Source of the DNA: Spiractinospora alimapuensis
GTDB taxonomy: Bacteria > Actinomycetota > Actinomycetes > Streptosporangiales > Streptosporangiaceae
Assembly (NCBI RefSeq): GCF_018437505.1
Contig: NZ_CP072467.1
Span: forward strand, 2,108,001-2,172,000
Length of the DNA: 64,000 nucleotides
Direction: 5' to 3'
Shown here in pieces: positions 1 to 8,356 of this stretch. Numbering within the stretch: position 1 is the stretch's first letter; each line of letters begins with the position of its first letter. The notes under the pieces were generated by a model. That model was not told the DNA's origin. It searched no databases and saw only the letters and a program-made list of their open reading frames with translations. The position numbers and the translations under genes are program-made.

Positions 1-421
1 CGGCCAGCCGCCGGGGTTGGGTGTGACCGATCTGCCCCAGGACCCCGCGCCCCAGCTCGAGGCACATCTTCGGGAGCTGTGTCGTCTTGCCGGAACCGGT
101 CTCCCCGGCCACGATCACGACCTGGTTGTCACGGATGGCGGCCAGGATGTCGTCACGCTTGGCGCTGACGGGCAGCTCTTCGGGATAGGTCACCTCGGGT
201 ACGCCGGCGCGCCGTCGTTCCACCCGGTCCTGCGCCTTGTCGATCTCGGCGGCGAGAGTCTTGGTGACACCGGCCAGTTTCCGCTGGTCACGGATCTTAC
301 GGACTCCGTCGATCCGCCTCCCGAACCGGCGGCGATCGGCTAGCCCAAGCCCCTCCAAGCGCTCACGCAGCGCTCGGAGCTCCGACGTGTCAGCCCCAGC
401 GGAGCGTGCGGATCCAGACAT
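1..421 (-). CDS. hrpA: ATP-dependent RNA helicase HrpA, N-terminal fragment
   Basis: Only the first 140 residues are present; the gene runs off the left edge. A charged N-terminal region of about 80 residues is followed by the start of a DEAH-box helicase core. The Walker A motif [10 protein letters not shown] is at residues 106-115, and [20 protein letters not shown] (residues 121-140) is the motif Ia region typical of HrpA. Full-length HrpA proteins are about 1300 residues and act as cytoplasmic RNA helicases. The ATG at 421 is the only sensible start near the conserved region, although no clear ribosome binding site precedes it. The gene is transcribed away from the rhamnose locus and is probably unrelated to it. 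Confidence 0.88.
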   Translation of the reverse strand, partial: MSGSARSAGADTSELRALRERLEGLGLADRRRFGRRIDGVRKIRDQRKLAGVTKTLAAEIDKAQDRVERRRAGVPEVTYPEELPVSAKRDDILAAIRDNQVVIVAGETGSGKTTQLPKMCLELGRGVLGQIGHTQPRRLA

Positions 422-527
422 ACCTGTACCAAGGATAGAGGTGAAGGCGACCGATCCCCGCATCATTTTTCACCCGCGAACCGCCTCTTCGGCTGCCGGC
501 ACCGGGTGGCCTGCCCGCTCCCCCGGT

Positions 528-1580
528 TCAGGAACGGCGCGCCGCGGTGGAACCACGGACGACGAGCTCGGGGGCGAAGGTGAGGCTCTGGTGCTGGTGG
601 GCGTCGTCGCCGAACTCCGAGTGCAGCAGGCGCATGGCCGCACGGCCGAGCTCGTAGGTGGGTTGGGCGACCGTGGTGAGTCCGGGATGCACGAGGCCGG
701 CGACGGAGATGTCGTCGTAGCCGATGAGTGAGAGGTCACGAGGGATGGACAGGCCGCGTTCGTTGAGGGCCTTGAGCAGGCCGAGCGCGAGCTGGTCGTT
801 GGCACAGAACACGGCGCCGGGACGCCGGCTCGGTCCCCCGGCGAGCACCGCCTCCGCCGCCGCCTCCCCCGTGGCCGGGTTGAGTTGGTGCATCTCGACG
901 ACACGGATCGCGGACTCGGGGTCGACGCCGTTGCTCAGGTAGGCGTCGCGCAGGCCCTCGTAGCGACGCCGGACCTGCTGCAACCGTAGTGGTCCGCACA
1001 CGAAAGTGACCTGCTCGTGTCCCAGAGCGATCAGGTGGTGTCCCGCGGCCTCGCCTCCCGCGCGATTGTCGACGCTGACGCTGCATCCCAGGACGTCGTC
1101 GACGTCGCCACGGTCGAGGACGACCCACGGGATTCCGCGGCCGCGGAGCCAGAGGAGATCGCTGAGGTCGTCGTCGATGGGCATGACCACCGCTCCGGCG
1201 GCCCTGTTCTCGGCGAGGAGTCGCAATGACCCGCGCTGTCGCTCGGCGTCCTCCGCGGAGTCGAGGAGGATGACGGTGCGCCTGTCCGTCGCCGCCTCGT
1301 CCTCCACGCCCCGGGCGACCTCGGTGAAGAAGGGATTGGTGATGTCCAGGACGACCAGGCCCACGTAGTCGCTGCGCCCCGACCGGAGGCTGCTTCCCGA
1401 GGAGTTGCGCACATAGTCGAGCTCCACGATCGCGGCCTCGACCCGTTCGCGGGTCGCGTCGGCCACGCGCTCGGGACGGTTGAGCACGTTGGACACGGTC
1501 CCCGGCGAGACCCCGGCGCGCGCGGCGACCTCGTTGATGCCCACTGGACGCCCCGACCGGGCTCCGACAGAGGACGACAC
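528..1580 (-). CDS. LacI-family regulator, probable repressor of the rhamnose operon
   Basis: A 350-residue LacI/GalR-type regulator. The N-terminal HTH (INEVAARAGVSPGTVSNVLN, about residues 15-34) is followed by the hinge and a periplasmic-binding-protein-like effector domain (GLVVLDITNPFF, VVLDRGDV, FCANDQLALGLL, GYDDISVAG). I chose the GTG at 1580 because GGAGGGG lies 6-8 nt upstream; an in-frame ATG at 1652 would add 24 arginine-rich residues not seen in the family. The gene diverges from the rhamnose transport and catabolism operon starting at 2014. By position it is the likely repressor, with L-rhamnose or a pathway intermediate as inducer. LacI-like palindromes lie in the shared intergenic region. 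Confidence 0.9.
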   Translation of the reverse strand: MSSSVGARSGRPVGINEVAARAGVSPGTVSNVLNRPERVADATRERVEAAIVELDYVRNSSGSSLRSGRSDYVGLVVLDITNPFFTEVARGVEDEAATDRRTVILLDSAEDAERQRGSLRLLAENRAAGAVVMPIDDDLSDLLWLRGRGIPWVVLDRGDVDDVLGCSVSVDNRAGGEAAGHHLIALGHEQVTFVCGPLRLQQVRRRYEGLRDAYLSNGVDPESAIRVVEMHQLNPATGEAAAEAVLAGGPSRRPGAVFCANDQLALGLLKALNERGLSIPRDLSLIGYDDISVAGLVHPGLTTVAQPTYELGRAAMRLLHSEFGDDAHQHQSLTFAPELVVRGSTAARRS

Positions 1581-1771
1581 GGCCACCCCCTCCACTCCCC
1601 GTGTCGCGCACCCGCGACGTCGCTCCACAACCAACACGGTCCCGGCCCGCACTCCGAATCGACGAACGTTCGCGGCGTGCGCGGCACCGAGCGAACGGCG
1701 CCACGCTGCGAACCGACACCAGTCTCCGACAGCCTGGCCCCTCCCCGCCGGATAGCGGCGCCGAGCCCGAA

Positions 1772-1785
1772 TTAAAACGTATTAA
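1772..1785. promoter_or_regulatory. Candidate LacI operator (palindrome with central ACGT)
   Basis: TTAAAACGTATTAA is a palindrome with one mismatched pair around a central CG, the usual symmetry of LacI-family sites. It lies about 190 bp upstream of the LacI start and 240 bp upstream of the operon start. It may control the repressor gene itself. The region between 1581 and 2013 holds no other gene. Confidence 0.45.
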
Positions 1786-1899
1786 GGCGTAGGACGAAAA
1801 GACGCCTTCCCCCGCGTCGCGCTTCACTCACACGCGTCCGGTGAGTGGTACATACCGCACCTCCACAGTCAGACATTTCGCATGATATCGGTCGTGCTA

Positions 1900-1928
1900 T
1901 TGACCGTGCCGTGTGACCCGTCTAACGT
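1900..1928 (+). promoter_or_regulatory. Predicted promoter of the rhamnose operon
   Basis: A -35 box TTGACC (1900-1905) and a -10 box TAACGT (1923-1928) are separated by exactly 17 bp, a good match to an actinobacterial housekeeping sigma promoter. Transcription would start near 1935, giving a leader of about 80 nt before the GTG at 2014. Confidence 0.55.
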
Positions 1929-1938
1929 TCCGAGGTAA

Positions 1939-1953
1939 TTAAATCGTTTCATT
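1939..1953. promoter_or_regulatory. Second candidate LacI operator just downstream of the predicted start site
   Basis: TTAAATCGTTTCATT has partial dyad symmetry around a central CG and carries the CGTTTCA half-site common in LacI-family operators. It lies a few bases after the predicted transcription start, where bound repressor would block elongation. The symmetry is imperfect, so this is a suggestion only. Confidence 0.35.
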
Positions 1954-2013
1954 CCGCTCATTGCCCACCGTGTCAGCTCGACGCGGACGGCCCGACCGGA
2001 AGAGGAGTGCGTC

Positions 2014-3531
2014 GTGGTCGACGAATCACCGCCGCCGCTCGCGCTGGTCGACGTGACAAAGTCCTTCGGTTCGGTTCGAGCCCTGTGCGGACTGTCCCTG
2101 GAGTTGGCTCCCGGCGAGATCCACGCGCTGGTCGGTGAGAACGGCGCGGGCAAGTCCACGCTCGTCAAGACCATCGCGGGTGTACACGAGCCCGACACCG
2201 GCACGGTCGTAGTGGATGGACGTCCCACACGTTTCGGTGGCCCCGCGGACGCCCAACGGGCCGGTGTGGCCGTCATCTACCAGGAACCAACCCTCTTCCC
2301 GGACCTGTCGGTCGCCGAGAACATCTTCATGGGGCGCCAGCCGCTGCGCGCCGCCCGCCTCATCGACAAGCGCCGCATGCGCCGAGAGGCGGCGGAGCTC
2401 TTCACCCGACTCGGCGTCTCCCTCGACCCCAACCGTCCCGCGCGGGGTCTGTCGATCGCCGACCAGCAACTCGTCGAGATCGCGAAGGCACTCTCCCTCA
2501 ACGCCCGTGTTCTCGTCATGGACGAACCCACCGCGGCGCTCTCGGGCGTGGAGGTGCGGCGTCTGTTCTCGGTCGCCCGGGCACTGCGCGACAACGGTGC
2601 CGCCGTCCTCTTCATCTCGCACCGCTTCGACGAGGTGTTCGCGTTGAGCGACCGCATCACGGTGGTGCGGGACGGCGCCCACATCTCCACCCACCTCACC
2701 CCCGAGGTCGACGTGGACACGCTCATCCGCCACATGGTGGGCCGCGACGTCACCACGCTGTTCCCGCGGCGCGACTCCCTCGACGCGGAGGCGGAGGTGT
2801 TACTGGACGTCGCGGGGCTGACCCGTCACGGGTCGTTCGCCGACGTCACCTTCCGAGTGCGCAGCGGGGAGATCGTGGCTCTCGCCGGACTGGTCGGAGC
2901 TGGGCGCAGCGAGGTCGTCCGCGCGGTGTTCGGAGTGGACGGCTACGACAGCGGGACCGTGCACGTCCGCGGCGAGGCGCTGCCCCGAGGGCGTCCCTCC
3001 ACGGCGATGCGCTCGGGCATGGCTCTCGTTCCCGAGGACCGGCGGCAGCAGGGCCTCGTGATGGACCTCTCCGTGCAGCGGAACGCGACGATGACCAGAC
3101 GGCGTGCCCTCAGTCGCCTGGGCGTGCTGTGGTCGTCGGTCGAGCGGGACGCCGCGCGGGAGTGGGCCGTTCGCCTCCAGGTGAAGGCCGCCCGGCTGAC
3201 TGACGCGGTGTCCACGCTCTCCGGTGGCAACCAGCAGAAGGTCGTCCTCGCCAAGTGGCTCGCGACCGAACCTTGGGTCCTCCTCATCGACGAGCCGACA
3301 CGCGGTATCGACGTCGGCACCAAGGCGGAGGTCCACCGGCTGCTGTCGGAGCTCGCCGCGGACGGACTCGCCGTGGTGATGGTGTCCAGTGAGCTCCCGG
3401 AGGTGCTCGGGATGGCCGATCGTGTGCTGGTGATGCACGAAGGACGCGTCACCGCCGAACTCGACCGCGACGAGGCCACCGAGTCCGCGATCATGTACGC
3501 GGCGACCGGGAGCGAGGAGGCCCCCGCGTGA
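2014..3531 (+). CDS. rhaT: Rhamnose ABC importer, ATP-binding protein (RhaT type)
   Basis: A 505-residue sugar ABC ATPase with two fused nucleotide-binding domains, like RbsA/MglA/RhaT. The first domain has a full Walker A motif (GENGAGKST, residues 41-49) and the second a degenerate one (GLVGAGRSE), which is normal for this family. The second signature motif LSGGNQQK is at about residue 402. The protein powers import through the two permeases encoded next. The GTG start at 2014 has GAGGAG 6 nt upstream. The stop codon overlaps the start of the next gene (GTGA at 3528-3531), indicating translational coupling. Rhamnose is assigned from the mutarotase, isomerase and kinase genes downstream. Confidence 0.9.
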   Translation: MVDESPPPLALVDVTKSFGSVRALCGLSLELAPGEIHALVGENGAGKSTLVKTIAGVHEPDTGTVVVDGRPTRFGGPADAQRAGVAVIYQEPTLFPDLSVAENIFMGRQPLRAARLIDKRRMRREAAELFTRLGVSLDPNRPARGLSIADQQLVEIAKALSLNARVLVMDEPTAALSGVEVRRLFSVARALRDNGAAVLFISHRFDEVFALSDRITVVRDGAHISTHLTPEVDVDTLIRHMVGRDVTTLFPRRDSLDAEAEVLLDVAGLTRHGSFADVTFRVRSGEIVALAGLVGAGRSEVVRAVFGVDGYDSGTVHVRGEALPRGRPSTAMRSGMALVPEDRRQQGLVMDLSVQRNATMTRRRALSRLGVLWSSVERDAAREWAVRLQVKAARLTDAVSTLSGGNQQKVVLAKWLATEPWVLLIDEPTRGIDVGTKAEVHRLLSELAADGLAVVMVSSELPEVLGMADRVLVMHEGRVTAELDRDEATESAIMYAATGSEEAPA

Positions 3532-4589
3532 CGCTCTCCGTCCCTCCGACCGAACCGGCGGGAAATCCCGCCGACGACGAAGTCGTCGTTCGGGACACCG
3601 GACGCGGCTGGCCGCGGCTGCCGCGGTTCCGCGAGCTCGGGGTCCTCATCGCGGTCGTGGTGCTCGTTCTCGGCACCTGGCTGTACAACCCGCTCTTCCT
3701 CTCCACCCAGGGCACGCGGGACCTCCTCCTCGGTGCCACCCTGCTGGCGATCCTCGCGGTGGGGCAGTCCATGGTGCTGATCACCAGAAACGTGGACCTG
3801 TCCGTGGGGTCGGTCCTGGGGCTGTCCGCCTACACGACGAGCGTGGTCTTCGTCGCGGCTCCCGGCCTCCCCGTGGCCGTCGTGATGCTGGTCGGTGTCC
3901 TCGTCGGCATCGTGTGTGGAGTCGTCAACGGCGCGCTGGTCACGGCCGTCCGGGTTCCGGCGCTCGTCGTCACTCTGGGAACTCTGTACGTGTTCCGGGG
4001 ATTCACGCACTGGTGGGCCGACGGTGGGCAGGTGAACGCGCACGACATGCCGTCGGGGTTCCTACGGCTCGGCCAGGTCAGCGTCCTCGGCGTGCCCGCG
4101 CCAACGGTGATCGCGATGTTGGTGGTGGTGGCCGCGGGGGTGTACCTGAGTAACTTCCGCGGCGGGCGGGACCTCTACGCCATCGGCTCCGAGCCGGCCG
4201 CCGCGCGTCTCTCCGGTATCCCGGTGGGGCGCCGTGTTCTCGCCGCGTTCGCCGTCAACGGCGCGCTCGCGGGACTCGCGGGCGTTCTCTTCGCCGCACG
4301 GTTCGGCACGGTCGACTCGACCGTCGGGATGGGCCTCGAACTGGAGGTCGTCGCCGCGGCGGTGGTCGGCGGCGTGGCGATCTTCGGCGGTGTGGGCTCG
4401 GTCTACGGCGCCGCCCTGGGGGCGGTGCTGCTCACGACCGTGACCTCGGCGCTGCCCGTTCTGCGGATCGACCAGTTCTGGCAACAGGCCGTGGTGGGCC
4501 TGCTGATACTCGCGGCGATCGGCCTGGACCGCCTCCTCGCCGCACGGGCCGAACGCCAAACGCGAGGGGGGCGATCACGTGGTGCGTGA
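3528..4589 (+). CDS. rhaP: Rhamnose ABC importer, permease 1 (RhaP type)
   Basis: A 353-residue integral membrane permease of the branched-chain/ribose type (BPD_transp_2) with about eight to ten hydrophobic segments. The motif [19 protein letters not shown] is the cytoplasmic loop typical of RbsC-like permeases and contacts the ATPase. The start overlaps the ATPase stop by 4 nt, and the gene overlaps the next permease by 11 nt. The two permeases are clearly different and probably form a heterodimer, as in Rhizobium RhaSTPQ. Confidence 0.87.
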   Translation: MTLSVPPTEPAGNPADDEVVVRDTGRGWPRLPRFRELGVLIAVVVLVLGTWLYNPLFLSTQGTRDLLLGATLLAILAVGQSMVLITRNVDLSVGSVLGLSAYTTSVVFVAAPGLPVAVVMLVGVLVGIVCGVVNGALVTAVRVPALVVTLGTLYVFRGFTHWWADGGQVNAHDMPSGFLRLGQVSVLGVPAPTVIAMLVVVAAGVYLSNFRGGRDLYAIGSEPAAARLSGIPVGRRVLAAFAVNGALAGLAGVLFAARFGTVDSTVGMGLELEVVAAAVVGGVAIFGGVGSVYGAALGAVLLTTVTSALPVLRIDQFWQQAVVGLLILAAIGLDRLLAARAERQTRGGRSRGA

Positions 4590-5661
4590 CCGTGGAGCGA
4601 GGTACGGAACGACGACACGTGGCAGCCGGTTGCGGTCCGGCCTGTCGCTGCGGGAGACACCCCTGCTCGCGGCGTTGGCGCTGGCCGTCCTCGCCGCGTC
4701 GTTCCTCGTGGAGAACTTCGCGACGGGACGCAACGTCAGTTTCCTGGTCCTGAGTGTCGCGGCGATCGCGCTGATGGCACTTCCGCTGACCCTGATCGTG
4801 ATCACCGCGGAGATCGACCTGTCCGTCGCCAGCACGCTGGCGTTGAGCAGCGCGGTCATGGGCACCCTGTGGACGTCGGGGATGCCCATGGAGACGATCA
4901 TCGTGATCTGCCTCGGCGTGGGCGTGGCCGCCGGATCCCTCAACGCGGTTCTGGTGACCGTGGCCGGACTTCCGTCACTCGCCGTCACGATCGGCACGAT
5001 GGCTCTGTACCGCGGTCTGTCCTACGTCCTCCTCGGTGACGAGGCGGTGGCGAGCTACCCCCGTTCCTGGGTCGCGGGTGCCCGCGCCCCCGTGCCAGGA
5101 ACCGACGTCCCCTGGATCGCGTTCGCGATCGCGGTCCTGGCCGTCGGCTTCGCCGTGGTGTTGCACGCGACGGCGTTCGGACGGTCCCTGTACGCGATCG
5201 GCGCCAACCCCGAGGCGGCCCGCTTCTCCGGCATCGACGTGACGCGGACCAAGTTCGGACTGTTCGTTCTGAGTGGCCTCGTGTCCTCGGCCGCCGGAGT
5301 CTTCTGGACACTGCAGTACGGGACGTCGCGCGCCGACACGGCGTTCGGCCTCGAACTCCAGGTCGTGGCCGCCGTACTCCTGGGTGGGGTGTCCATCTTC
5401 GGGGGCGTGGGGACCGTCGTGGGCGTCGCGAGCGGGGTTCTCCTGCTCGGGGTCATCCGCAACGCGCTCTCCCTGTACGGCGTCTCCAGCGATGTCCTCA
5501 TGATCGTCACCGGTTTCCTTCTGGTGGCGTCCGTCGTCGCCCCCAATCTCGTCGCCACGCTTCGGCGCCACGTCCACCGGTCTCCGCCCGATCTGGGTCC
5601 CGCCCACACTCCCGGCGACCCGGTGGTCCCGACGCGATCCACCCCAACCGAGAGGTACTAG
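4579..5661 (+). CDS. rhaQ: Rhamnose ABC importer, permease 2 (RhaQ type)
   Basis: A 360-residue second permease of the same family, with the loop motif GRSLYAIGANPEAARFSGI and a glycine-rich membrane segment LGGVSIFGGVGTVVGV. The GTG at 4579 is followed directly by a second in-frame GTG at 4582, and either could be used; GAGGGGGG lies just upstream. The gene overlaps the preceding permease by 11 nt and is followed within 2 nt by the binding protein gene. Confidence 0.87.
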   Translation: MVRDRGARYGTTTRGSRLRSGLSLRETPLLAALALAVLAASFLVENFATGRNVSFLVLSVAAIALMALPLTLIVITAEIDLSVASTLALSSAVMGTLWTSGMPMETIIVICLGVGVAAGSLNAVLVTVAGLPSLAVTIGTMALYRGLSYVLLGDEAVASYPRSWVAGARAPVPGTDVPWIAFAIAVLAVGFAVVLHATAFGRSLYAIGANPEAARFSGIDVTRTKFGLFVLSGLVSSAAGVFWTLQYGTSRADTAFGLELQVVAAVLLGGVSIFGGVGTVVGVASGVLLLGVIRNALSLYGVSSDVLMIVTGFLLVASVVAPNLVATLRRHVHRSPPDLGPAHTPGDPVVPTRSTPTERY

Positions 5662-5663
5662 TC

Positions 5664-6728
5664 ATGTCCGAGCTCCTCCGACGGACCAGTCTGGTGGCTG
5701 GCTCCCTGACGTTCCTGACTCTCACGGCCGCCTGTGGCGGAACCACCATCGACGACGCGCCTGAGGACGACGCCGCGGGCCCCGCGGGTGACGCGGACCC
5801 CGACGCCGAGATCCCCGAGGGTCTCGCGATCGACTTCCTCCCCAAGCAGCTCAACAACCCCTACTTCGACGTCGTGCTGGAGGGCGGCGCGGCCGCCGTG
5901 GAGGACGTGGGAGGTGAGTTCACCGAACGCGGGGGTACCGAGGCGACCGCGGACTCCCAGATCGAGTACATCAACGCGGCCAGCCAGGCCCAGTCCGACG
6001 TGATCGTGATCGCGGCCAACGATCCGGACGCCGTCTGTCCCTCCTTGGACGAGGCCCGGGACGCGGGCGCGGTGGTCGTCGGCTTCGACTCCGACGCGAA
6101 CTGCACCGACGTCTTCATCAACCAGTCGTCCGCGCAGATGATCGGCGAGGCGCAGGTGGAGATGGTCGCGGACCAGATCGGGGGCTCCGGACAGATCGCC
6201 GTCCTCTCGGCGACGCCCAACGCGACGAACCAGAACACCTGGATCGAGGTGATGGAGGAGGAACTGGAGAAGGACGAGTACTCGGATGTCGAACTGGTCG
6301 AGGTCGTCTACGGCAACGACGACGACCAGGAGTCCTTCTCCGAGATGCAGGGACTGATGTCCACCCATCCCGACCTGGACGGAGTGGTCTCACCGACCAC
6401 CGTGGGCCTCGCGGCGGCCGCGCGCTACCTCAGCGACTCCGAGTACCAGGGGGAGGTCGCGCTCACCGGCTTGGGCAACCCGAACCAGATGCGCGAGTTC
6501 GTCCACGACGGCACCGTGACCGAGTTCGCTCTCTGGGACCCGCAGAACCTCGGCTACCTGGCCGGCTACGCCGGCGCCGCGCTGGCGGCCGGCCAGATCA
6601 CCGGGGCCGAGGGCGAGACCTTCGAGGCCGGCGAACTCGGTGAGTACGAGGTCGGCGCGGACGGGGAGATCGTGCTCGGACCACCGACCGTCTTCGGCGA
6701 GAGCAACGTCGACGACTTCGACTTCTAG
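5664..6728 (+). CDS. rhaS: Rhamnose ABC importer, substrate-binding lipoprotein (RhaS type)
   Basis: A 354-residue periplasmic-binding-protein-fold lipoprotein (Peripla_BP_4, RbsB/RhaS type). The signal peptide ends in a lipobox LTAAC with the lipidated cysteine at residue 24, followed by an acidic linker to about residue 50. The core begins IDFLPKQLNNPYFDVVLEGG, the usual opening of sugar-binding proteins of this class. It would capture extracellular rhamnose and deliver it to the two permeases. The ATG at 5664 lies 2 nt after the permease stop codon. Confidence 0.88.
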   Translation: MSELLRRTSLVAGSLTFLTLTAACGGTTIDDAPEDDAAGPAGDADPDAEIPEGLAIDFLPKQLNNPYFDVVLEGGAAAVEDVGGEFTERGGTEATADSQIEYINAASQAQSDVIVIAANDPDAVCPSLDEARDAGAVVVGFDSDANCTDVFINQSSAQMIGEAQVEMVADQIGGSGQIAVLSATPNATNQNTWIEVMEEELEKDEYSDVELVEVVYGNDDDQESFSEMQGLMSTHPDLDGVVSPTTVGLAAAARYLSDSEYQGEVALTGLGNPNQMREFVHDGTVTEFALWDPQNLGYLAGYAGAALAAGQITGAEGETFEAGELGEYEVGADGEIVLGPPTVFGESNVDDFDF

Positions 6729-6784
6729 AACGCCGGGGGGCGGGCCACCGTCCCCACCTCTCGATCGCACGGAGCGACGCCACC

Positions 6785-7102
6785 ATGCAACGTGTCTGTT
6801 TCCTTCTCACGGTCCATCCCGACCGGCTCGACGACTACGAGCGTCGTCACGCGGAGGTCTGGCCGGAGATGCGCGCCGCGCTACGGGAGGCCGGCTGGCA
6901 CAACTATTCGCTGTTTTCCCGCGGTGACGGCACGATCATCGGCTATCTGGAGACCGACGACTTCGACGCCGCCCGGGAGGCGATGGCGCGCGTCGAGGTC
7001 AACACGCGCTGGCAGGCGGAAATGGCGCCCTTCTTCCAGGGAATCGACGGAAACCCGGACGAGGCGATGTCCCCCCTCCGGGAGATCTTCCACCTGGATT
7101 GA
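6785..7102 (+). CDS. rhaM: L-rhamnose mutarotase
   Basis: A 105-residue protein of the RhaM family, the normal length. It interconverts the alpha and beta anomers of L-rhamnose so that the isomerase receives its preferred form. His22 in YERRHAEVWPEM matches the catalytic histidine of E. coli RhaM, and Trp/Tyr residues of the aromatic pocket are present (GWHNYSLF). RhaM proteins are highly specific markers of rhamnose pathways, so this gene fixes the sugar assigned to the operon. The start is preceded by GGAGCGACGCC. Confidence 0.93.
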   Translation: MQRVCFLLTVHPDRLDDYERRHAEVWPEMRAALREAGWHNYSLFSRGDGTIIGYLETDDFDAAREAMARVEVNTRWQAEMAPFFQGIDGNPDEAMSPLREIFHLD

Positions 7103-7189
7103 TCCGCGGGGATCGCAGCACCGCCCCACCCGCACTCTCCCTGATTCGCCCGCCGCACGCGCACAGCTTTGACCGAAAGGACCACGACA

Positions 7190-8356
7190 ATGCCCGACCA
7201 GGAAACCGTGACCGACGCCCTCCGCCGCCAGGAGATCGAACTGCCATCCTGGGCGTTCGGCAACAGTGGAACTCGGTTCAAGGTTTTCAACCAGGCAGGT
7301 GTCCCCCGCACCCCCGAGGAGAAGATCGCCGACGCTGCCCAGGTGCACGTATTCACCGGCCTCGCCCCCCGTGTGTCCCTGCATATTCCCTGGGATCGGG
7401 TTCAGGACTACGGGGCGCTGGCAGAGCACGCACGGGACCTCGGAGTGGGCCTGGGGACGATCAACGCCAACGTCTTCCAGGATGACGACTATCGGCTGGG
7501 CAGCGTGACCAACGCCGACCGCGCGGTGCGGCGCAAGGCCGTCGACCACCTGCTCGAGTGCGTCGACATCATGGACGCCACCGGCTCCCGCGACCTCAAG
7601 CTGTGGTTCTCCGACGGCACGAACTATCCCGGCCAGGATGACCTGCGGGCGCGGCAGGACCGTCTGGCCGACGCCCTCGCGGAGGTCTATGCCCGGCTCG
7701 GTCCGCACCAGCGCATCCAACTCGAGTACAAGCTGTTCGAGCCCGCCTTCTACGCGACCGACGTGCCCGACTGGGGTGCCTCGTTCGCGCACTGCCTGAA
7801 GCTTGGCGACCGGGCCAAAGTGTGCGTGGACACCGGCCACCACGCCGCGCACACCAACATCGAGTTCATCGTCATGTTCCTGCTGCGGGAGGGCAGGCTG
7901 GGCAGCTTCGACTTCAACTCGCGCTTCTACGCCGACGACGACCTCATGGTCGGAGCGGCGGACCCGTTCCAGCTCTTCCGCGTTCTGCACGAGGTCGTAC
8001 GCGGCGGCGGGTACGACGCTGACTCCGAGGTCGTCTTCATGCTCGACCAGTGCCACAACATCGAGCCGAAGATCCCCGCGCAGATCCGGTCGGTACTCAA
8101 CGTGCAGGAGGCCACCGCCAAGGCGCTCCTGGTGGACGCCGAAGCGCTGGACACCGCACAACGGTCCGGCGACGTACTGGGCGCCAACGCCGTCCTGATG
8201 GACGCCTACAACACCGACGTACGTCCCCTCCTCGCGGAGCTCCGCGAGGAACAGGGGCTCGACCCCGACCCCATGGCGGCGTTCGCGCGGTCAGGGTATC
8301 TCGACGCCATCGCCGCGGAACGCGTCGGCGGCCAGCCAGCAGGATGGGGTGCCTGA
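7190..8356 (+). CDS. rhaI: L-rhamnose isomerase, RhaI type
   Basis: A 388-residue cytoplasmic isomerase converting L-rhamnose to L-rhamnulose, of the Pseudomonas/Rhizobium RhaI type rather than E. coli RhaA. Likely metal ligands are Glu179 (LEYKLFEP), Asp214 and His217 (VDTGHH) and Asp241 (FDFNSR), with a further acidic cluster in FYADDDLMVG. I chose the ATG at 7190 because GAAAGGA lies 8 nt upstream; a TTG at 7169 would add seven residues without support. The stop codon overlaps the start of the next gene by one base (TGATG), so the secreted propeller protein is translationally coupled to this enzyme. Confidence 0.92.
   Translation: MPDQETVTDALRRQEIELPSWAFGNSGTRFKVFNQAGVPRTPEEKIADAAQVHVFTGLAPRVSLHIPWDRVQDYGALAEHARDLGVGLGTINANVFQDDDYRLGSVTNADRAVRRKAVDHLLECVDIMDATGSRDLKLWFSDGTNYPGQDDLRARQDRLADALAEVYARLGPHQRIQLEYKLFEPAFYATDVPDWGASFAHCLKLGDRAKVCVDTGHHAAHTNIEFIVMFLLREGRLGSFDFNSRFYADDDLMVGAADPFQLFRVLHEVVRGGGYDADSEVVFMLDQCHNIEPKIPAQIRSVLNVQEATAKALLVDAEALDTAQRSGDVLGANAVLMDAYNTDVRPLLAELREEQGLDPDPMAAFARSGYLDAIAAERVGGQPAGWGA

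Noticed and set aside
2943-4043. Long minus-strand frames opposite the rhamnose transporter genes
   Set aside because: They are antisense to clearly conserved genes and arise from GC-rich third codon positions.
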